Of a DNA stretch of 64,000 bases, positions 12,298-25,021 are shown in pieces. Source of the stretch: Cryptomeria japonica (Eukaryota; Streptophyta; Pinopsida; Cupressales; Cupressaceae). The stretch is taken from positions 619,934,476-619,998,475 of the forward strand of contig NC_081408.1 in NCBI RefSeq assembly GCF_030272615.1, read 5' to 3'. Position 1 is the first letter of the stretch, and every line of letters starts with the position of its first letter. Below the pieces are notes generated by a model, which saw only the letters and a program-made list of their open reading frames with translations, was not told where the DNA came from and ran no database searches. A program made the translations under genes and the position numbers.

Positions 12298-12633
12298 AGT
12301 AACACTCCACCAATAGGAGAATCTTCATCTAACTGAAGAAAATTCTTTTGGGAGTTTAGCAACAAAATGAAAAACATGCTATTATTCCCTCGGTTGATGG
12401 TAAGAAGTTGAAATTACTTTTATACCAATAGATGAGTTAAGTTGTGACTTAACCGACAAGCATTAAATGTGGTAGTTGGAAAAAATAACATTATGAAGCA
12501 AGTGGTTTGGCTCCTTTTTCATTAACCAAGCATTCAAATCATCGAGAGTGTGAAAATTCCCGAGCAAAGGCATTCTAAGCGAAGAAGTGAAGCAATCCAT
12601 CAATCCTTAAGGCAGATTGAGGTATTTATAGCT

Positions 12634-15600
12634 ATGGCATCTTCATCCACTCCTGAATTTATTGCAAACCCTACTGTTGTTGAAGTTGTTAAGCGACCTA
12701 GACTCGTATTTCAGCTAGTTCCTGAAATCGCAAAGAAAGATGATAGCATAGGTGCATTTTCTCAAATCCCTGAAGTAGTATATGCTGAAGACCCTAGGAT
12801 GTATATACATTATCATATTGATGAATTAGGTGATGATGAGATTGAGAACATGTTTAAAACTATGATTTGTGATGAATCTGGAATTGTGAAACCTGAACAT
12901 AAGATAGTAGAAACCCTAGGTTTCACTGAAATTCTTAGTATCCCAGATTTTCCCAAGGATATCATAAGGATTGTGTTAAGTAGAGTACATGGTGAATTTT
13001 TCTGGTTACTTTATTCATAAAATCACAAAAGAAGCAGTAAAAGCTGTAACAAGGTTACCCTCCACCGGTAATAGACCAGACAAAACAAAGAAGGTATCAA
13101 ATGACCCAGTGATAAACCTTACTAGTGCAACATTTGATAAGAGATCTCTAAGGGTAAATGATGTGAAAGATATAAATGTCAGATTTATCAGTATGATCTT
13201 AGGTTATAAGGCTACACATGCAAATAGGTTCAACTCAGTTTCTAGCCTGTGTATCAAGAGTGCCTATGATATGGTCAATGATAATGCAAGGATAGACATA
13301 TGAGAATGGCTTAAAGATGAGTTGATAGACAATTTGGGAAAGATCAAAAGAGATAAGAAAGGAACATTCAGATTTGGAAACTTACTTGTTTATCTGATGT
13401 TGTACATAACCAAATAAGTACTCAGTATTGGTGCTAGAGATTTTGGTTTTGACATACTGGTAGGAAAAAAACTGTTATATCTATTGAACAATATGGGAGA
13501 AAACAGGGAGAAAAACTTAAATGAGTATTTTCAAGCATTGAAGGCTTGAATGAAGACTAGAGTAAGACTGTCGCAAGCTATTGTGGATAAGTATCAAAAG
13601 GAAATCTATTTTGTGATCAAGAAAGATGAAATTTGGATGGAAGCAGTTGTCCCTCAAACTATTTGGGTAACTGAAATGGGCTATGAAATAGATGACAACA
13701 TCATAGAAACATATGCAAAATCCCTCCTTGAAGCTCCAAAGGAACCAGAAGAGGAAGTTTTTGGAAATGCTGAAACAATAGAAAGTGGAATTCAATCAAG
13801 AAAAAGGGTTAATAAGGTCGAAGCAACCGCAAGGAAAGGAACCCAGTAGGCAAAGGCAATCAAGGAAGATGTTCTGAGACAAACTGGTATAAGTGAAAGT
13901 GAGTTGGAAGCACCTCAACTGAAAATTCATCTTTCATCGGTTGGAACTTCTTCTGAAAGTGATATACCTATTGTATTTAAAAGGGTTGAAAGAAAAAGAA
14001 AACCCTCACTAGCACCCTCTCCTACACCTAAAACAACAAGAAAGAAGCAACATGCAGTAAGGCCTCTGGTGAAGAAGATGACTCCTAAGAAGAAGGTGAA
14101 ACAAACTATTTCTCCTATAGACAAACTTCTTAGTGAAATCACAAAGGATGGTAAGCTAAAGAACATCACTAAAATATACAATACACTATCAACCGATGAT
14201 AAGGAAAGTATAGAGAACAGTGTAATTTTACACTTAGATATATAGAAGAAATTATTAATGGAAATTGTTGATGAAATTCTGAATGACTTGTATAGGAGAT
14301 TAGAAGCTAGAAGATTAGCTATTGTTGAATTGGAGAAAAAGATTAAGATTGAAAAATTACTAGCAGTACATCCAGTTAACTCACCTGATGAAATAGACAA
14401 ATTAATTAGTGAGACTAACCAGACAGTATTTTCTACTGCTCATTGGCATGTAGCATTAATGGCAGGAAGAGTAAAGGAAGTTTCTGAGGAAACTGCTAAT
14501 GCATGGGATATTTTCTTTGTGGAGAAAGAAAAACAGGAAGAATTACTTAGACCTAAGCCTATCAAAGTATATCAAAAGGATAGAGATAAAGGGAAAGGTA
14601 AGGTAGGTGGACCACCAAGCCTAAAAATAACTGACAATATGCCCCCACCTCTTTCAAATACTCCACCAGTAGACACTACTATAAATCAATCGGCCACTAA
14701 GAGTATGGAGACTCCGGTAGAAGATACAAATCCTGAATCAAAAATTTTGTATACAGTAAATGTAGACACTTGGGAAGTTAACGTTGTGGTTGATAGAGAA
14801 AACACCGAGGATAAGGAGAAAGATGTGACTACTGAGTCACCAATTGTAGAGATTGAGACAAACACAGAAAAAATAGCACTAGCAGAGAAATCGATAGAGG
14901 ATACCATTGAGAAACTGGTAGATACAACAGATAAACCATCTGAAGAACCGGCTAAGCAAAGTTCAGAGGTACAAACCAAGATTACATCTGAGAAACTGAC
15001 AATTGTAAACTCAGAGAAACCTTCTGAGACACTGTTAGAGAAACCAAAACCGGTACAAGTTGAAGCACAGGTACAGATAGAGACAGTACCACCGACCCAA
15101 ACTAAAAAGAATAAATCTTTGTTTGTAGAAATACAAACACAAATAGACCTACCAGAGGTTGAATCAAGCAAGGTAATAATCACAACTGGTAGCATGGCTA
15201 TTATAAAGACTGTTGGACAAACATCTGGTACAACTATGACAAAATTTAGACCTACTAACGTAATATAGGTCCTGTTAGATTCAATAAAGAAGATCACCGA
15301 ATACAATGCACAAGCCTATAAGGCTATTGATGATACAATACCAATTCTTAAATTGATAGCACCAAAGTGCAGTGTTGAGAATAAAGATTCTTTAGGTCAA
15401 CTAGACACATTGTCTAAGTTCATCACCGACAACCTATTAACTATTAATAAAATAAATGAGGATACATTTAAGGAAAGACTAATAAAAGAAAAAGAGAAAT
15501 TCTTTGAGGATATTGTAAAGAAGAACAAGGAATAATGGACACCCTTTTACCAGAACTTGGAGAAATAATCTATGACTTCAAGAAACTGTACAGGGACACT

Positions 15601-16029
15601 TGCAAAATGAATGTATTAACAAAGGATCTTGACAAGGCGATCATCAAAGCACAAGAGAAGATAAATAATATTGCTGACAATCTGATTGGAACATCAGATT
15701 CATTTTTGGAGTTAGAGAAGAAGATTGCAGAACAAGAAGAGAAAATCAAGAAACTAAAAAATGACAAAAAGGGAATAAAGGATAAGGCAAAGGACTTGAA
15801 ATGCAGACTTAGTCCAAGACTAGAGTATCTTATTTCCTTGAGAAAAGAAATATCTGAAGCTCTGGTTCCCAGACTGAAGACGTCGGAAGAGCAAATGCAC
15901 ATACTCACCAGTACAGTGCAGAGAACACAAGAGGCAATAAAAGATAGCAAAACATTCAGCAATGGTATAAATTTAGTTTTGATAGATATCTTTCAGATTA
16001 TAACCCACTGGTTACAAGAATCCAGGTAG
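12634..16029 (+). pseudogene. Element 2 ORF2, unknown function, broken
   Basis: Homologue of the element 1 ORF2 over its whole length. It starts at the ATG at 12634 (MASSSTPEF...) and ends at 16029. Frame changes lie near 13010 (2 bases fewer than element 1) and near 15530, with internal stops at 13301, 13547, 13847 and 14243. Visible parts in order: an N-terminal domain with LPSTGNRPDK, a Lys/Pro-rich segment (about 13980-14100), a second helical block (14130-14440), a long acidic Thr/Glu/Lys-rich linker with many Val-Glu and Thr-Glu repeats (14640-15180), and a coiled-coil end (15535-16029). No enzymatic motif is recognisable. Keeping the same order in two separate insertions suggests it was part of the mobile unit before either inserted. 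Confidence 0.78.
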
Positions 16030-16068
16030 GACTCCACTGACACCGAATGACAACCTTTGCCATTGATG

Positions 16069-16080
16069 TCAAAGGGGGAG
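16069..16080 (+). other. Upstream polypurine module, element 2
   Basis: TCAAAGGGGGAG preceded by CATTGATG, matching 7021-7032 in element 1. It lies about 190 bp before the terminal tract. Confidence 0.65.
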
Positions 16081-16255
16081 TAGTGGGATGAGAAAAATGA
16101 TCAGAAGAAAGGACATAATCTGCTTAGGGAAATCATCTGCTCAGGGGGAGCATACATTTTTTAGCATACGGTTTTGGTAAGACAATTTTGGCAGACTATT
16201 TTTGGATCTCATTTTGGACACTTTTTGATTTTTCTCATGAGTGTTGCCATCACTG

Positions 16256-16269
16256 CCAAAGGGGGAGAT
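16256..16269 (+). other. Terminal polypurine tract, element 2
   Basis: CCAAAGGGGGAGAT lies directly before TGTTGGCAAATG of the 3' LTR. Confidence 0.85.
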
Positions 16270-17047
16270 TGTTGGCAAATGCACACTTTAATGAGAAATT
16301 ATAGGTGATTGAAGGTTTTGTCATTGATGGCAACCTTGCAATCATATGATACCAGCAAGACAAATATACTGGCACCGACAGACTCTACACCAGCACACAG
16401 GACACCGACAGTGAAAGGAAGAATACTGGCACCTTGGCTGACTTCAATTTTGTTTAAAATGTATTTTGTAATTAATTGTAAAATCATTGTAAGACAACAT
16501 GGCAAGTTGTAATATGACTCATATATGTATGAGATCATTATAGATCATTTTGTAAGAAGGTGATAGGTGAAATTATGTAGACCTAATATGTGAATTATGG
16601 GTTAAAGGGTTTATGTAGCAGAGCTTAAACCGGTATTGGATCTAGCATAACAGATGCTAATCTGAAGCAGTACAAGACTTTGGATTAATATAATCCATTT
16701 TTGTAAGTTAGTATGACTTCTTTTGTAATTGATCAGTGAGCTCTAGGCACTTGGCCTTCCTGCATGTGCAGACCCCTATTGTAAGAGTAATATTCCCTTA
16801 TTGGCCAGTAAGTGAATATTGTGGGTCACAAATCCCACTAAGGTTTTTCGCACACCGGGTTTCCTCGTTAAAATACTGTGTTATGGTGTGCTTCTCATGT
16901 GGTTGTTGTTATTCTTGCTTACTGCATTATTTTTGGTTTACTAGTACACAGTTTTAATATGTTTTTCATGTTTTAAGTCAAGTAAATTTATATACTGGAA
17001 AGATACTGATTCACCCCCCCCTCTCAGTATCTTTGGGAATCCTAACA
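16270..17047 (+). repeat. 3' LTR of element 2
   Basis: Matches 10342-11128. It ends CCTAACA, followed by GATAT. Confidence 0.92.
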
Positions 17048-17049
17048 GA

Positions 17050-17337
17050 TATCACATTTACTTTAATATCAAAGTGATTCACGAGGGTGTTCTTCCTGCA
17101 TAATATATTTATCTTGAGGACAAGCTAACAATTGAAAGGGGTGATGACTTTGGTAAGAAAGAAGCTAAGCAAATATTCACCATAGATCTCACCACAATTC
17201 ATCACAAAGAGCTTACAAAGCTTCATATCGAAGAGGCATCATGTAGAATAGGGAGAGTATGGATGGGTCATGTCCCATTAGATAGGTATTTGTATTGTGA
17301 AAGATATGATGTAACAAAGATAAGAGAGATGGGATGA
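17050..17337 (+). pseudogene. Unrecognised coding remnant
   Basis: A frame of about 95 codons with a single stop (TAA near 17101), ending at TGA 17335. Its composition is protein-like (for example GDDFGKKEAKQIFTIDLTT) and it abuts the right flank of element 2, which may have cut an older ORF. No family was recognised. It could be a degraded retroelement Gag or simply a chance open frame. Confidence 0.3.
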
Positions 17338-20300
17338 GATAAAACAAATATAATATAGGATATATGAGAGCGACATATTTATTTGATAGAGAATATAATA
17401 AGGAGATATAAGGATAATATAATTGTACATGAATGATCTTTGATAATACAAATATACCAAAGTTCTATGTATAATGTGTTATGCCTTATGGATGTTTTAT
17501 GTTTCGGCATTCTATTATCTAGATAAGGTCCTATCTAGAATAACTCCTTGTTCCACTTATATAACTTGGTCTGGGGTATAAATGCAATATACAAAAATTA
17601 CTTGGGGCTCATAACTTCAGCTTGTGTCCCCCATTTTTTCTTGATACCAATACTAATAGTGAGGACCTATCATGGTTCAAGGGTCAAAGGTTCATTATAC
17701 CCCATACCATCACATAATTTAACCAATAGCTTGATAATTGGATTGTTGATCATTGAGGAGTTAATGCATTTTATGATTTCGAGGTCAACACTTTACCTTA
17801 CCACATATCAAACCATCACATTGAATGTTGATAAGTCAAACACTAATAGATAGTTAGAAAATTTTGATGGTTGAGGATCAAGCATAATCCTTATCTCATA
17901 CACTCTAAAAATTAAGATTTGAAATAAAAATCCAAAGACGGATTGTCAATAGAGGGATTGGTAGGCACCTTTTAGGGTTCAGTGGTAAGGGATTCCCTTT
18001 AAATATTTTCTGATAAAAAACTTGACCAACTTTGTAAGGTCATAACTTTTAGCTCTATGGACAAAATCTAAATATGTTTTTACCATTAGACAATTCTCTA
18101 ATAGATCTAATTTTATTTCCTTGAAGTGAATTCCTCTAGCTAAATATTTGCAATTATTGATGATAGTTTTGATGTCAAATTTTGCTCTAAAGGTCTCTAA
18201 AAATGAAACTTACTAGAATATAAAAAAAGCCTAAAAGAGTTAATTAAGAGAGATACATTTTTACATGGGTACATAACATGGCCTCATAACTAAGGCTCAT
18301 CTTTGAACCATTGTATTTTTTTTAATAATTTTGTCTCATTTGCGCTAAAGGGGGTGTGTTAGTGTGAACAATCTATATAATAACACAGAATAAGTCACGC
18401 AACAGGACACACTCACAAAGGACACAAAGTAGTGTCGGGGTGATAGGGCCATTGAGGCCACCAAGACATGCAAGACTAGGGACAAGATGAGCTTCATTCT
18501 TAGGACATGAAAGAGGCCAGGAAAACAGAGGGAGCACCTAGTGATACGTTAAGTTATACACATCTTCGTAGACACTTTTTGAGATTGTACGAAGCATGTG
18601 AGCTCTATTTTGACACAAAGACTCAAATTTTTGTACTCTAATATTGGTTATAATATGTATATGAGATGTAGATTCTATATGAGACTATATGATGTATTAT
18701 TTTATATGAGATGCTTTTGCTATGTGTTATGCTTCTATTTGATTTTGATGTTGATGATACTTACATGATGCTATTGATCTTATTGTGGAGATGTACGCAT
18801 TGTTATGATATTGTGAATTATGTGTAATTATATGATGCTATGCAATGGTAGATATAAATGATTATGATATGCATGCAGACTAACATGTTATGGATGCAAG
18901 ATGCTTATTTTTCATTACCAAAGTACAAAACCATGGGGACCACAAGGACTAATGGGAGAAATATTAATAAAAAGAAAAAAATTAGATGGAGAAAAGTTAG
19001 AAACGAAATGTTAATAAAAAGACAAAAATATTAATAAAATTTTTCATGAAAAACGCACAAGGCTAATAGGTGGTGGCTTCACACATTTTATAAAAATGAT
19101 GAACTACAACCTCACTAGAAACACCACTACGAAGTGGTGTCCTTTGATATATGTTTTCTATTTTCTAAAAATTATGTCCCCGGGCTATTGAAAAGGTTGA
19201 AATAAAACGTGAACTCTGCAAACCTTAGAAATATGATTCTCTCTATAATTCAATGATTGTTGTAGATAACTCATAGTAAGAACAAAAAATGTTTTACTAG
19301 AAGCCAAATATAGATTTTTTAGAAGCCAAAAAAAAAATTGTGGGTAGGCACGAGCCTTCTCAAGGGGCAATGAACCTTGTAAAGTGGTCACAACAAAATC
19401 TAAAAGGAAATTTTCTACTCATCAATTAGAGAAAAAATAGCATTTATACGCAAATAAAGACCATCATGCTAAACACTACAAATATCCAAACATAAGTAAA
19501 TAAATTTAACTCAAATTGTCCTTCACAACTAGGTTTGCATGTCCATGTTAGTTTGGCTAAAATGATCTTTAATAGATAATTCAAATAAATAAACTTATAA
19601 AGGGTGAACCAATTTATAGTGCAATTAAGAGTAACTATCTCATAGAATCAAGGTGAAGTGGCCTACGAATAGGAATTGACTTCATTTCAACAAAGATTGA
19701 GGGCATGCAATACTCAATGCAATTATAAGTAAGAAAGGAAACCACACTAGCCAAGCTTATCTACCTAGAATAGGAATATTCTAATACGAACAATTTTTAT
19801 GAAATGATGAGTTTCAATATATGCATCTAAAGATAATTAATTTGGTGGACAATACTCTTTATTTAAGCATAGTTTGGGAGGTGAAAAGTGTGGTTCACAT
19901 AGGAAATTAACATAGAAGTGGTAAACTAGGAAGGGAAAAGGTCAAAAACTTAGAAAATAGAAAGGGAAGGGACGTGAAATAGAGTTGGACTAATGGTTAA
20001 ATCAAAGAAACACAACATGGTGTGAGAAAACAAGGAAAGTGAGACAACATGGCTAGCAGACAACATAGGCTAGAGAAAGAGGCTAAAAATAGACAAAATA
20101 TACGTACAAGAGAGAATGAGGCTATATGGGTGAGAAATGTGATTTATTGGTAATGTAGATACTGTTATCACAAAAATACTTCCCTCAGATAGATACCCTA
20201 CTTTCCCAAAAATCATAGTTAATCCAATCTTATTGGCTAGAATGATCATCTTAAAGGCATTTTCACTCCATTTGTTTTTCATCTAATTTTAATTTTTAAA

Positions 20301-22382
20301 TAATAAAGTGAATAGAAAATTGTAATATTTATAAAAAAATTTTAAAAAATTAATTTATTTTTTTTGAAATTCTAAATTTCAAATTCTTCCCCCTTACTAG
20401 ATAATAGAAACTATATTAACTTTAAAATATCTCCAAATTTAGCATATTTTCTTGCAAACAAAACTTCATTTTGCATTTTTCCATATTGACATAACTTTTG
20501 TCAAGCTTATATCTGATACTACCTCTTTGTAATAGTATTTGGCATATAACCTCTTTGTTTCCAACTATGTTTCGTTCTCCCAATAGCTTATTGATCTCTA
20601 CAACAAGTTTGCCATTATTGCTCTTTTATCTCTCAAGAGCATAGTGATAGGCATTTGATACATTGTCCTCTATAGTAACTACTTTCATTTTTCTCAATCT
20701 TGTCTATCATTTCATTCTAGACAACATCAAGAGTAAGCCTATACTCCTATTGATTGTTCATATTACTAGTATGCTTTTCCGATCAAGGCAATGATATCAT
20801 GGTCAAAGAATGTAATATGCTCAATCAACCTCCATATGCATGGATGACCTAATAATTGAGCTTGCTAGTCCAAGTGATCCTAAATCCCACGATAATTTTT
20901 GAATCACCTACCAACAAAGCATGTTGGTACATTTAATTTGCACTATCAATTGAATTCCGTAATTTCTAGCAATGGAGCAAGTTAGATATCTAATCAACAT
21001 TGATTTTTTCTTCTATTGACATTTCTCTATGTATGTAAAAATCTATTTTTTTCTTAAATCACAATACTAAATCAAGCATTTTTCTCTCTTCTTTCTAACA
21101 TAAAATAATAATTTCTGGAGTATGTTGTAAGCTCATTTTATACATCTCTTTTTTATATATTTTTATATTTGTGACATACTAACAAATCTATTATTTAAGC
21201 TCATCGTGTCTAGCATATCTATTTTAGGATTATTTTCATGGACACACTTGTTTTGTAGATTCTTAATTTGTGGAAAATAATTTATTCATTAAGAATGTTC
21301 TGTGTATTATTCTATGTATCATCCAAATGTACTTCATTTTATACTTTCTAATGTACCTTAACTAGAGCTAATGTTATTTAGTGAGAACAACATGCTAAAA
21401 TAGAGGCAAAATTAAATGTTGAAACTTTAATACCTTGTAACTATCACATTATGTATTACCTTTAGCTTGATGTCTATCTCTTTCACATGCTTTAGGGTAC
21501 ATGGAACCCATATTCATAACACTTCTCCCTTACCAACTACCAAGTTTTTAATTTTTATCTTATTTTATTATATTTCTTGTAACTTTATAGTAAAAATTCT
21601 AGATGCATAAACATTTATGCATGCAAATTATTTCAAACCATTAGCTCAAAAATTAAAAAAATATCTTTTTCTACTCTTTTCTTTAACTGTTCAATATTTT
21701 TTATATTATGCTTAGCTAACATTTTTTAATCTAATAGTCAAAGCATTCTTCTTTTCCTTTTAACTTTTTTGATTCCCAATTTCGCAAGGAGAACGTCTAA
21801 AACCTAAGACCTACTCTCCATGGTTAAAACACTGTCTTGAGCTGCAACCTTTGTCCCTTAGGTTAAACATTATATCACTATTCTCTAGCAAAAGTTTGCT
21901 AGATATCCATTCTTGTCATTTTTAAAGTATACTGATTTCTCAATGTTATATTTTTTTTTATTCTTCATCTCCAAATTTTAACTGGAACATTTCAAAAATT
22001 TTGATCTTTTATTCTGTCCTTATGAGAAATATCTTTCTCCTCTCCTAATTAGAGATGCTGCAACCACAAATTTCTCATTCTTTATCTCCAGAATATACTG
22101 TAACATTTCATATCTGATATTTTCAAAACGCTTTTGATCTTTTTCATAAAAGATAAAAGATTCCTGCCTCTCCTTGGCATAAACTCTGTTGGACATAATA
22201 AACATGTGGATTTGACTATAGCGGGAGAGTTCGGAATTCCTGGCTGTCCTCAATAGCATTAATCAAATCCGTAGAATTGAAATTAAAGGTAACCCACATG
22301 CATCTTACGCAGTCAAGTGCTGGGTACATCATTGTCTTCATCAGTTGATGGGATAAGCTCTAATGTGAATGGATCTGTGATC
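17338..22382. other. Long AT-rich intergenic stretch
   Basis: No gene is supported on either strand. A possible LTR edge is seen near 18345-18370 (AAAGGGGGTG followed by TGTTAGTGTGAAC), but no partner LTR was found. The stretch at 20280-20400 is very AT-rich. Confidence 0.5.
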
Positions 22383-22528
22383 ACTTGTGCTGCTCGGTGT
22401 AATGATATGGTCTGTGCAACCCACCAAGCAAAAGCAAGTGGCATTCATGATTTTTACTTGTGCTGCTCGGTGTAATGATATGGTCTGTGCAACCCACCAA
22501 GCAAAAGCAAGTGGCATTCATGATTTTT
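22383..22528. repeat. 73-bp tandem duplication
   Basis: Two adjacent copies of a 73-bp unit (22383-22455 and 22456-22528) starting ACTTGTGCTGCTCGG, identical as far as can be read by eye. Confidence 0.9.
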
Positions 22529-22589
22529 ACTTTTTTGGACATAAAAGTTTTAGAGAAGATTTAGTAGGGGAAGGATCCAGTAGTTGTGC

Positions 22590-23275
22590 ACCCTAACTTC
22601 ACACTTCTCAAAATCTTACTTGAAAATTTCAAATCATTCCGATTTTTTACAGCAGCTTATTTGGCAAGTCCCCTACTTATAACTAAGGTTTCAGGGCCAC
22701 ATTATCAAATATGATGCCACATCAATATGCTTTTTGACAAGGTGTCCAAAACAGCGCGCAAAAAAAGTGAGACCAATAGGTGTGCAAAAGAGACCCCAAT
22801 AGTTGTGCAGCTGATATGGCATCACCTGATTGGTTACTTTTTACAATATTAATACATTTCTTAACAACTATTGGTACATTTACTATTGTTACATTTCCTA
22901 ACAAAAATTGATATTTTTTGTTTCAAATAATAGGTTTTATTTGTTCAATTTTTGAAACAAAAGATATCAACAACCCTCACAACAATTGGTACATGCTCAA
23001 CTACTAGGTCATTTCCCCTAGTTGTGTATTTTAATTTTTGGCTTTCTAAAATTTTATATGAAAATTTCAAATTATTTTCAATGTTTTTACAACAGTTTAC
23101 TTGGCAAGTTCCCTGTTTATAACTAAGGTTTCACCGTCACATATTCAAGTATGGTGTCATATCAACATGTTTTTTGTGTGTCCAAAATTCTCCAAAAGTG
23201 AGATCAATAGACTTGCAAAAGAAGCCCCTATACTGACATCACATGGTTGATTGCTTTTTACAATTAATGATACTT
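22590..23275. repeat. Diverged direct duplication, period about 440 bp
   Basis: The segment at about 22590-22850 resembles the one at about 23030-23275. Shared landmarks are a GGCAAGT..CCC..TATAACTAAGGTTTCA block at 22655 and 23095, followed by a similar CACAT..CAA..ATG stretch. It lies just upstream of the BAHD pseudogene. Confidence 0.65.
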
Positions 23276-23435
23276 TTCATAACAATAATGTCAAGGCCCT
23301 TTTGATACCTGCTTCCTGCAATAGACAGCTGCCATATTTTAGGACCCTTGTACGATTTTGATGTACAATTTCCCATTTGGCCTACCCTATATTTTTCTCA
23401 CTAGCAGATGATCATAGGGTAAAAACTTAGGAAAA

Positions 23436-24555
23436 ATGGACGTAACTGTCACAGATTCCGTGCTTGTTAAGCCTGTAAATCCCACTCCACGTGACCAACT
23501 TTGGGTTTCCAATATCGACTAAGTTATAGTTTGATTCCAATCTGCAATTGCTTAGGGTCCGATGTGGGTCAGTTACTGAGAAACGCGCTTTCTAAGGTGT
23601 TAGTGGATTCTTATCCGCTGGCGGGCAGACTGGTAGAATTGCTGTTGACTGTAATGGCGAGGGCGCTGTGTTTGTGGAAGCCGTGACAGACTCATGAATC
23701 GATGATTTTGGGTAATTCACCTCTCCTTCACAATTCACGACTTTGGCTCCCTCTGCTACTTACGAGAATGGCTTCACTAAATCTCCTCTGCTTTTGATTC
23801 AGGTAAAATTAATTTAGAAGGCTTATTGTGAGGATCTGTTACATTGAATCGTTCTGCTCATAGACTAGACTTAAAAAATGATATATTAAGGAACCATTTC
23901 TTAAGAGAATATAAAACTAGATCTGTAAGGAACTAACTATCTAGAAAAAAGTTATAAGAGATCTTGTTTTCCCTTGTTCTTTGAATCATTAAGGTCGATC
24001 TATATATATAAAATGATATAATGATGTGAAAGCAGATTTGATTTAAATCTTTCTAAAATAACAATGAAATTATAGGTAATCAAGTTCAAATGTGGAGGGG
24101 TGGCTATAGGAACGGGGATACAGCATATCTTATCAGATGGTACATCTTCTTTACATTTTGTGAACAGCTTGTGTGATCTAGCTCGGGGATTGAAGTTACA
24201 TTTACTTCCTCTTCGAGCTCGAAATCCTCCCAGAGTGGGCTTTTCTCACCAAGAATTTGCACCAACTCCAACCCTTCTCCACCAAGATAAGGATGACAGA
24301 AAATATTAGTCTGCAAGAAGAGGTAAAAATGGCATCATTTGGAAGGTTCAATCTTAGTGAAGAGCAAGTTAATGCCCTAAAATAAAAGGCAAGCGAGAAC
24401 CCTCTTAATAAGGCGTACTCCACCTACCTAAGCCTGGCAGCCCATATCTGAAAATGTTGTATCACAGCGCAAGGTTTAGCAGAAAAGCAAAGATGCAAAC
24501 TCTACATTCCTGTGGACGGGAGACACCGTTTATGCAGACCACCATTGCCTCGTGG
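23436..24555 (+). pseudogene. BAHD acyltransferase (HCT-like) pseudogene
   Basis: Exon 1 (23436-23802) begins MDVTVTDSVLVKP and contains LSKVLVDSYPLAGRL, the conserved N-terminal signature of BAHD acyl-CoA-dependent acyltransferases. A 273-bp GT-AG intron (23803-24075) sits where hydroxycinnamoyltransferase-type genes have theirs, before IKFKCGGVAIGTG. Exon 2 keeps the catalytic HxxxD motif as HILSD at 24124-24138, and further on LYIPVDGR and PPLPRGY. The gene is dead: there are stops after NID (23508), a short deletion and frame change near 23550, a second near 23640, a frame change near 24300, stops at 24382 and 24449, and the C-terminal third with the DFGWG motif is missing. Intact relatives transfer hydroxycinnamoyl or other acyl groups to shikimate, quinate or specialised metabolites in the cytosol. 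The exact substrate cannot be told. Confidence 0.88.
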
Positions 24556-24566
24556 GTATTTACCTG

Positions 24567-25021
24567 AATCATTTACAGATCTTTATGATAAGGCTTCTAA
24601 GTTAAATTTACCTGAATCATAAGCAGAGGAGATGTAGTGATACCATTCTCATAAGTAGCAGAGGGAACCAAAGTTGTGAGTTGTACAGTAGAGATGAAAT
24701 ACCCAAAATCATCGATTGTTAGAGTCGTTCACTGCTTCCACAAACAGAGCGCTCTCGCCATTACATTCAACATCAATTCTACCAACCAGAGGTGTCAACA
24801 TCAGTCTGCCCGCCAGCCGATAAAAATCCACCAACACCTTAGAAAACGCGTCTTTCAGTATTTCAGCCACATCGGAATCTCCATTGGGATATACCTTTTG
24901 TAAATATAAGCAATTGCAGAATGGAATCTAACAATAACTAAATCAATATTGGAAACCCACAGTTGGTGATGTGGAGTGCAAATCAAATTACAGGCTTAAC
25001 AAGCACCGAATCTGTGACAGT
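24567..25021 (-). pseudogene. Inverted partial copy of BAHD exon 1
   Basis: Read on the minus strand from 25021, this matches exon 1 of the pseudogene at 23436 (TDSVLVKP, AFSKVLVD, LAGRL, then STVQLTTLVPSATYENG), continues through the CAG/GT donor site and ends about 50 bp into the intron. It retains a stretch deleted from the plus copy (AYIYKRYIPNGDSDV), so it is a separate paralogue and not a very recent inversion. Its start codon is gone and it has stops and frame changes. With the plus copy it forms an inverted repeat with arms of about 420-455 bp and a spacer of about 0.7 kb. Confidence 0.85.

Larger units (their letters stand above)
10342..17047 (+). mobile_element. Element 2: complete non-autonomous LTR retrotransposon, same family as element 1
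   Basis: LTRs at 10342-11128 and 16270-17047 (787 and 778 bp), primer-binding site at 11131 and polypurine tract before 16270. The flanks are GATAG on the left and GATAT on the right, a 5-bp duplication with one change. Inside are a Gag-like zinc-knuckle ORF with several breaks and a long ORF2 homologous to that of element 1. No pol domain is present. LTRs differ at scattered sites and short indels, so it is not a very recent insertion. Confidence 0.92.

Noticed and set aside
14686-15306. 206-codon minus-strand frame
   Set aside because: It is antisense to the Glu/Thr-rich linker of ORF2, and its Ser/Val/Thr-rich composition is the shadow expected of that sequence.
18345-18370. Possible LTR start after AAAGGGGGTG
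   Set aside because: No matching second LTR, primer site or duplication could be found.
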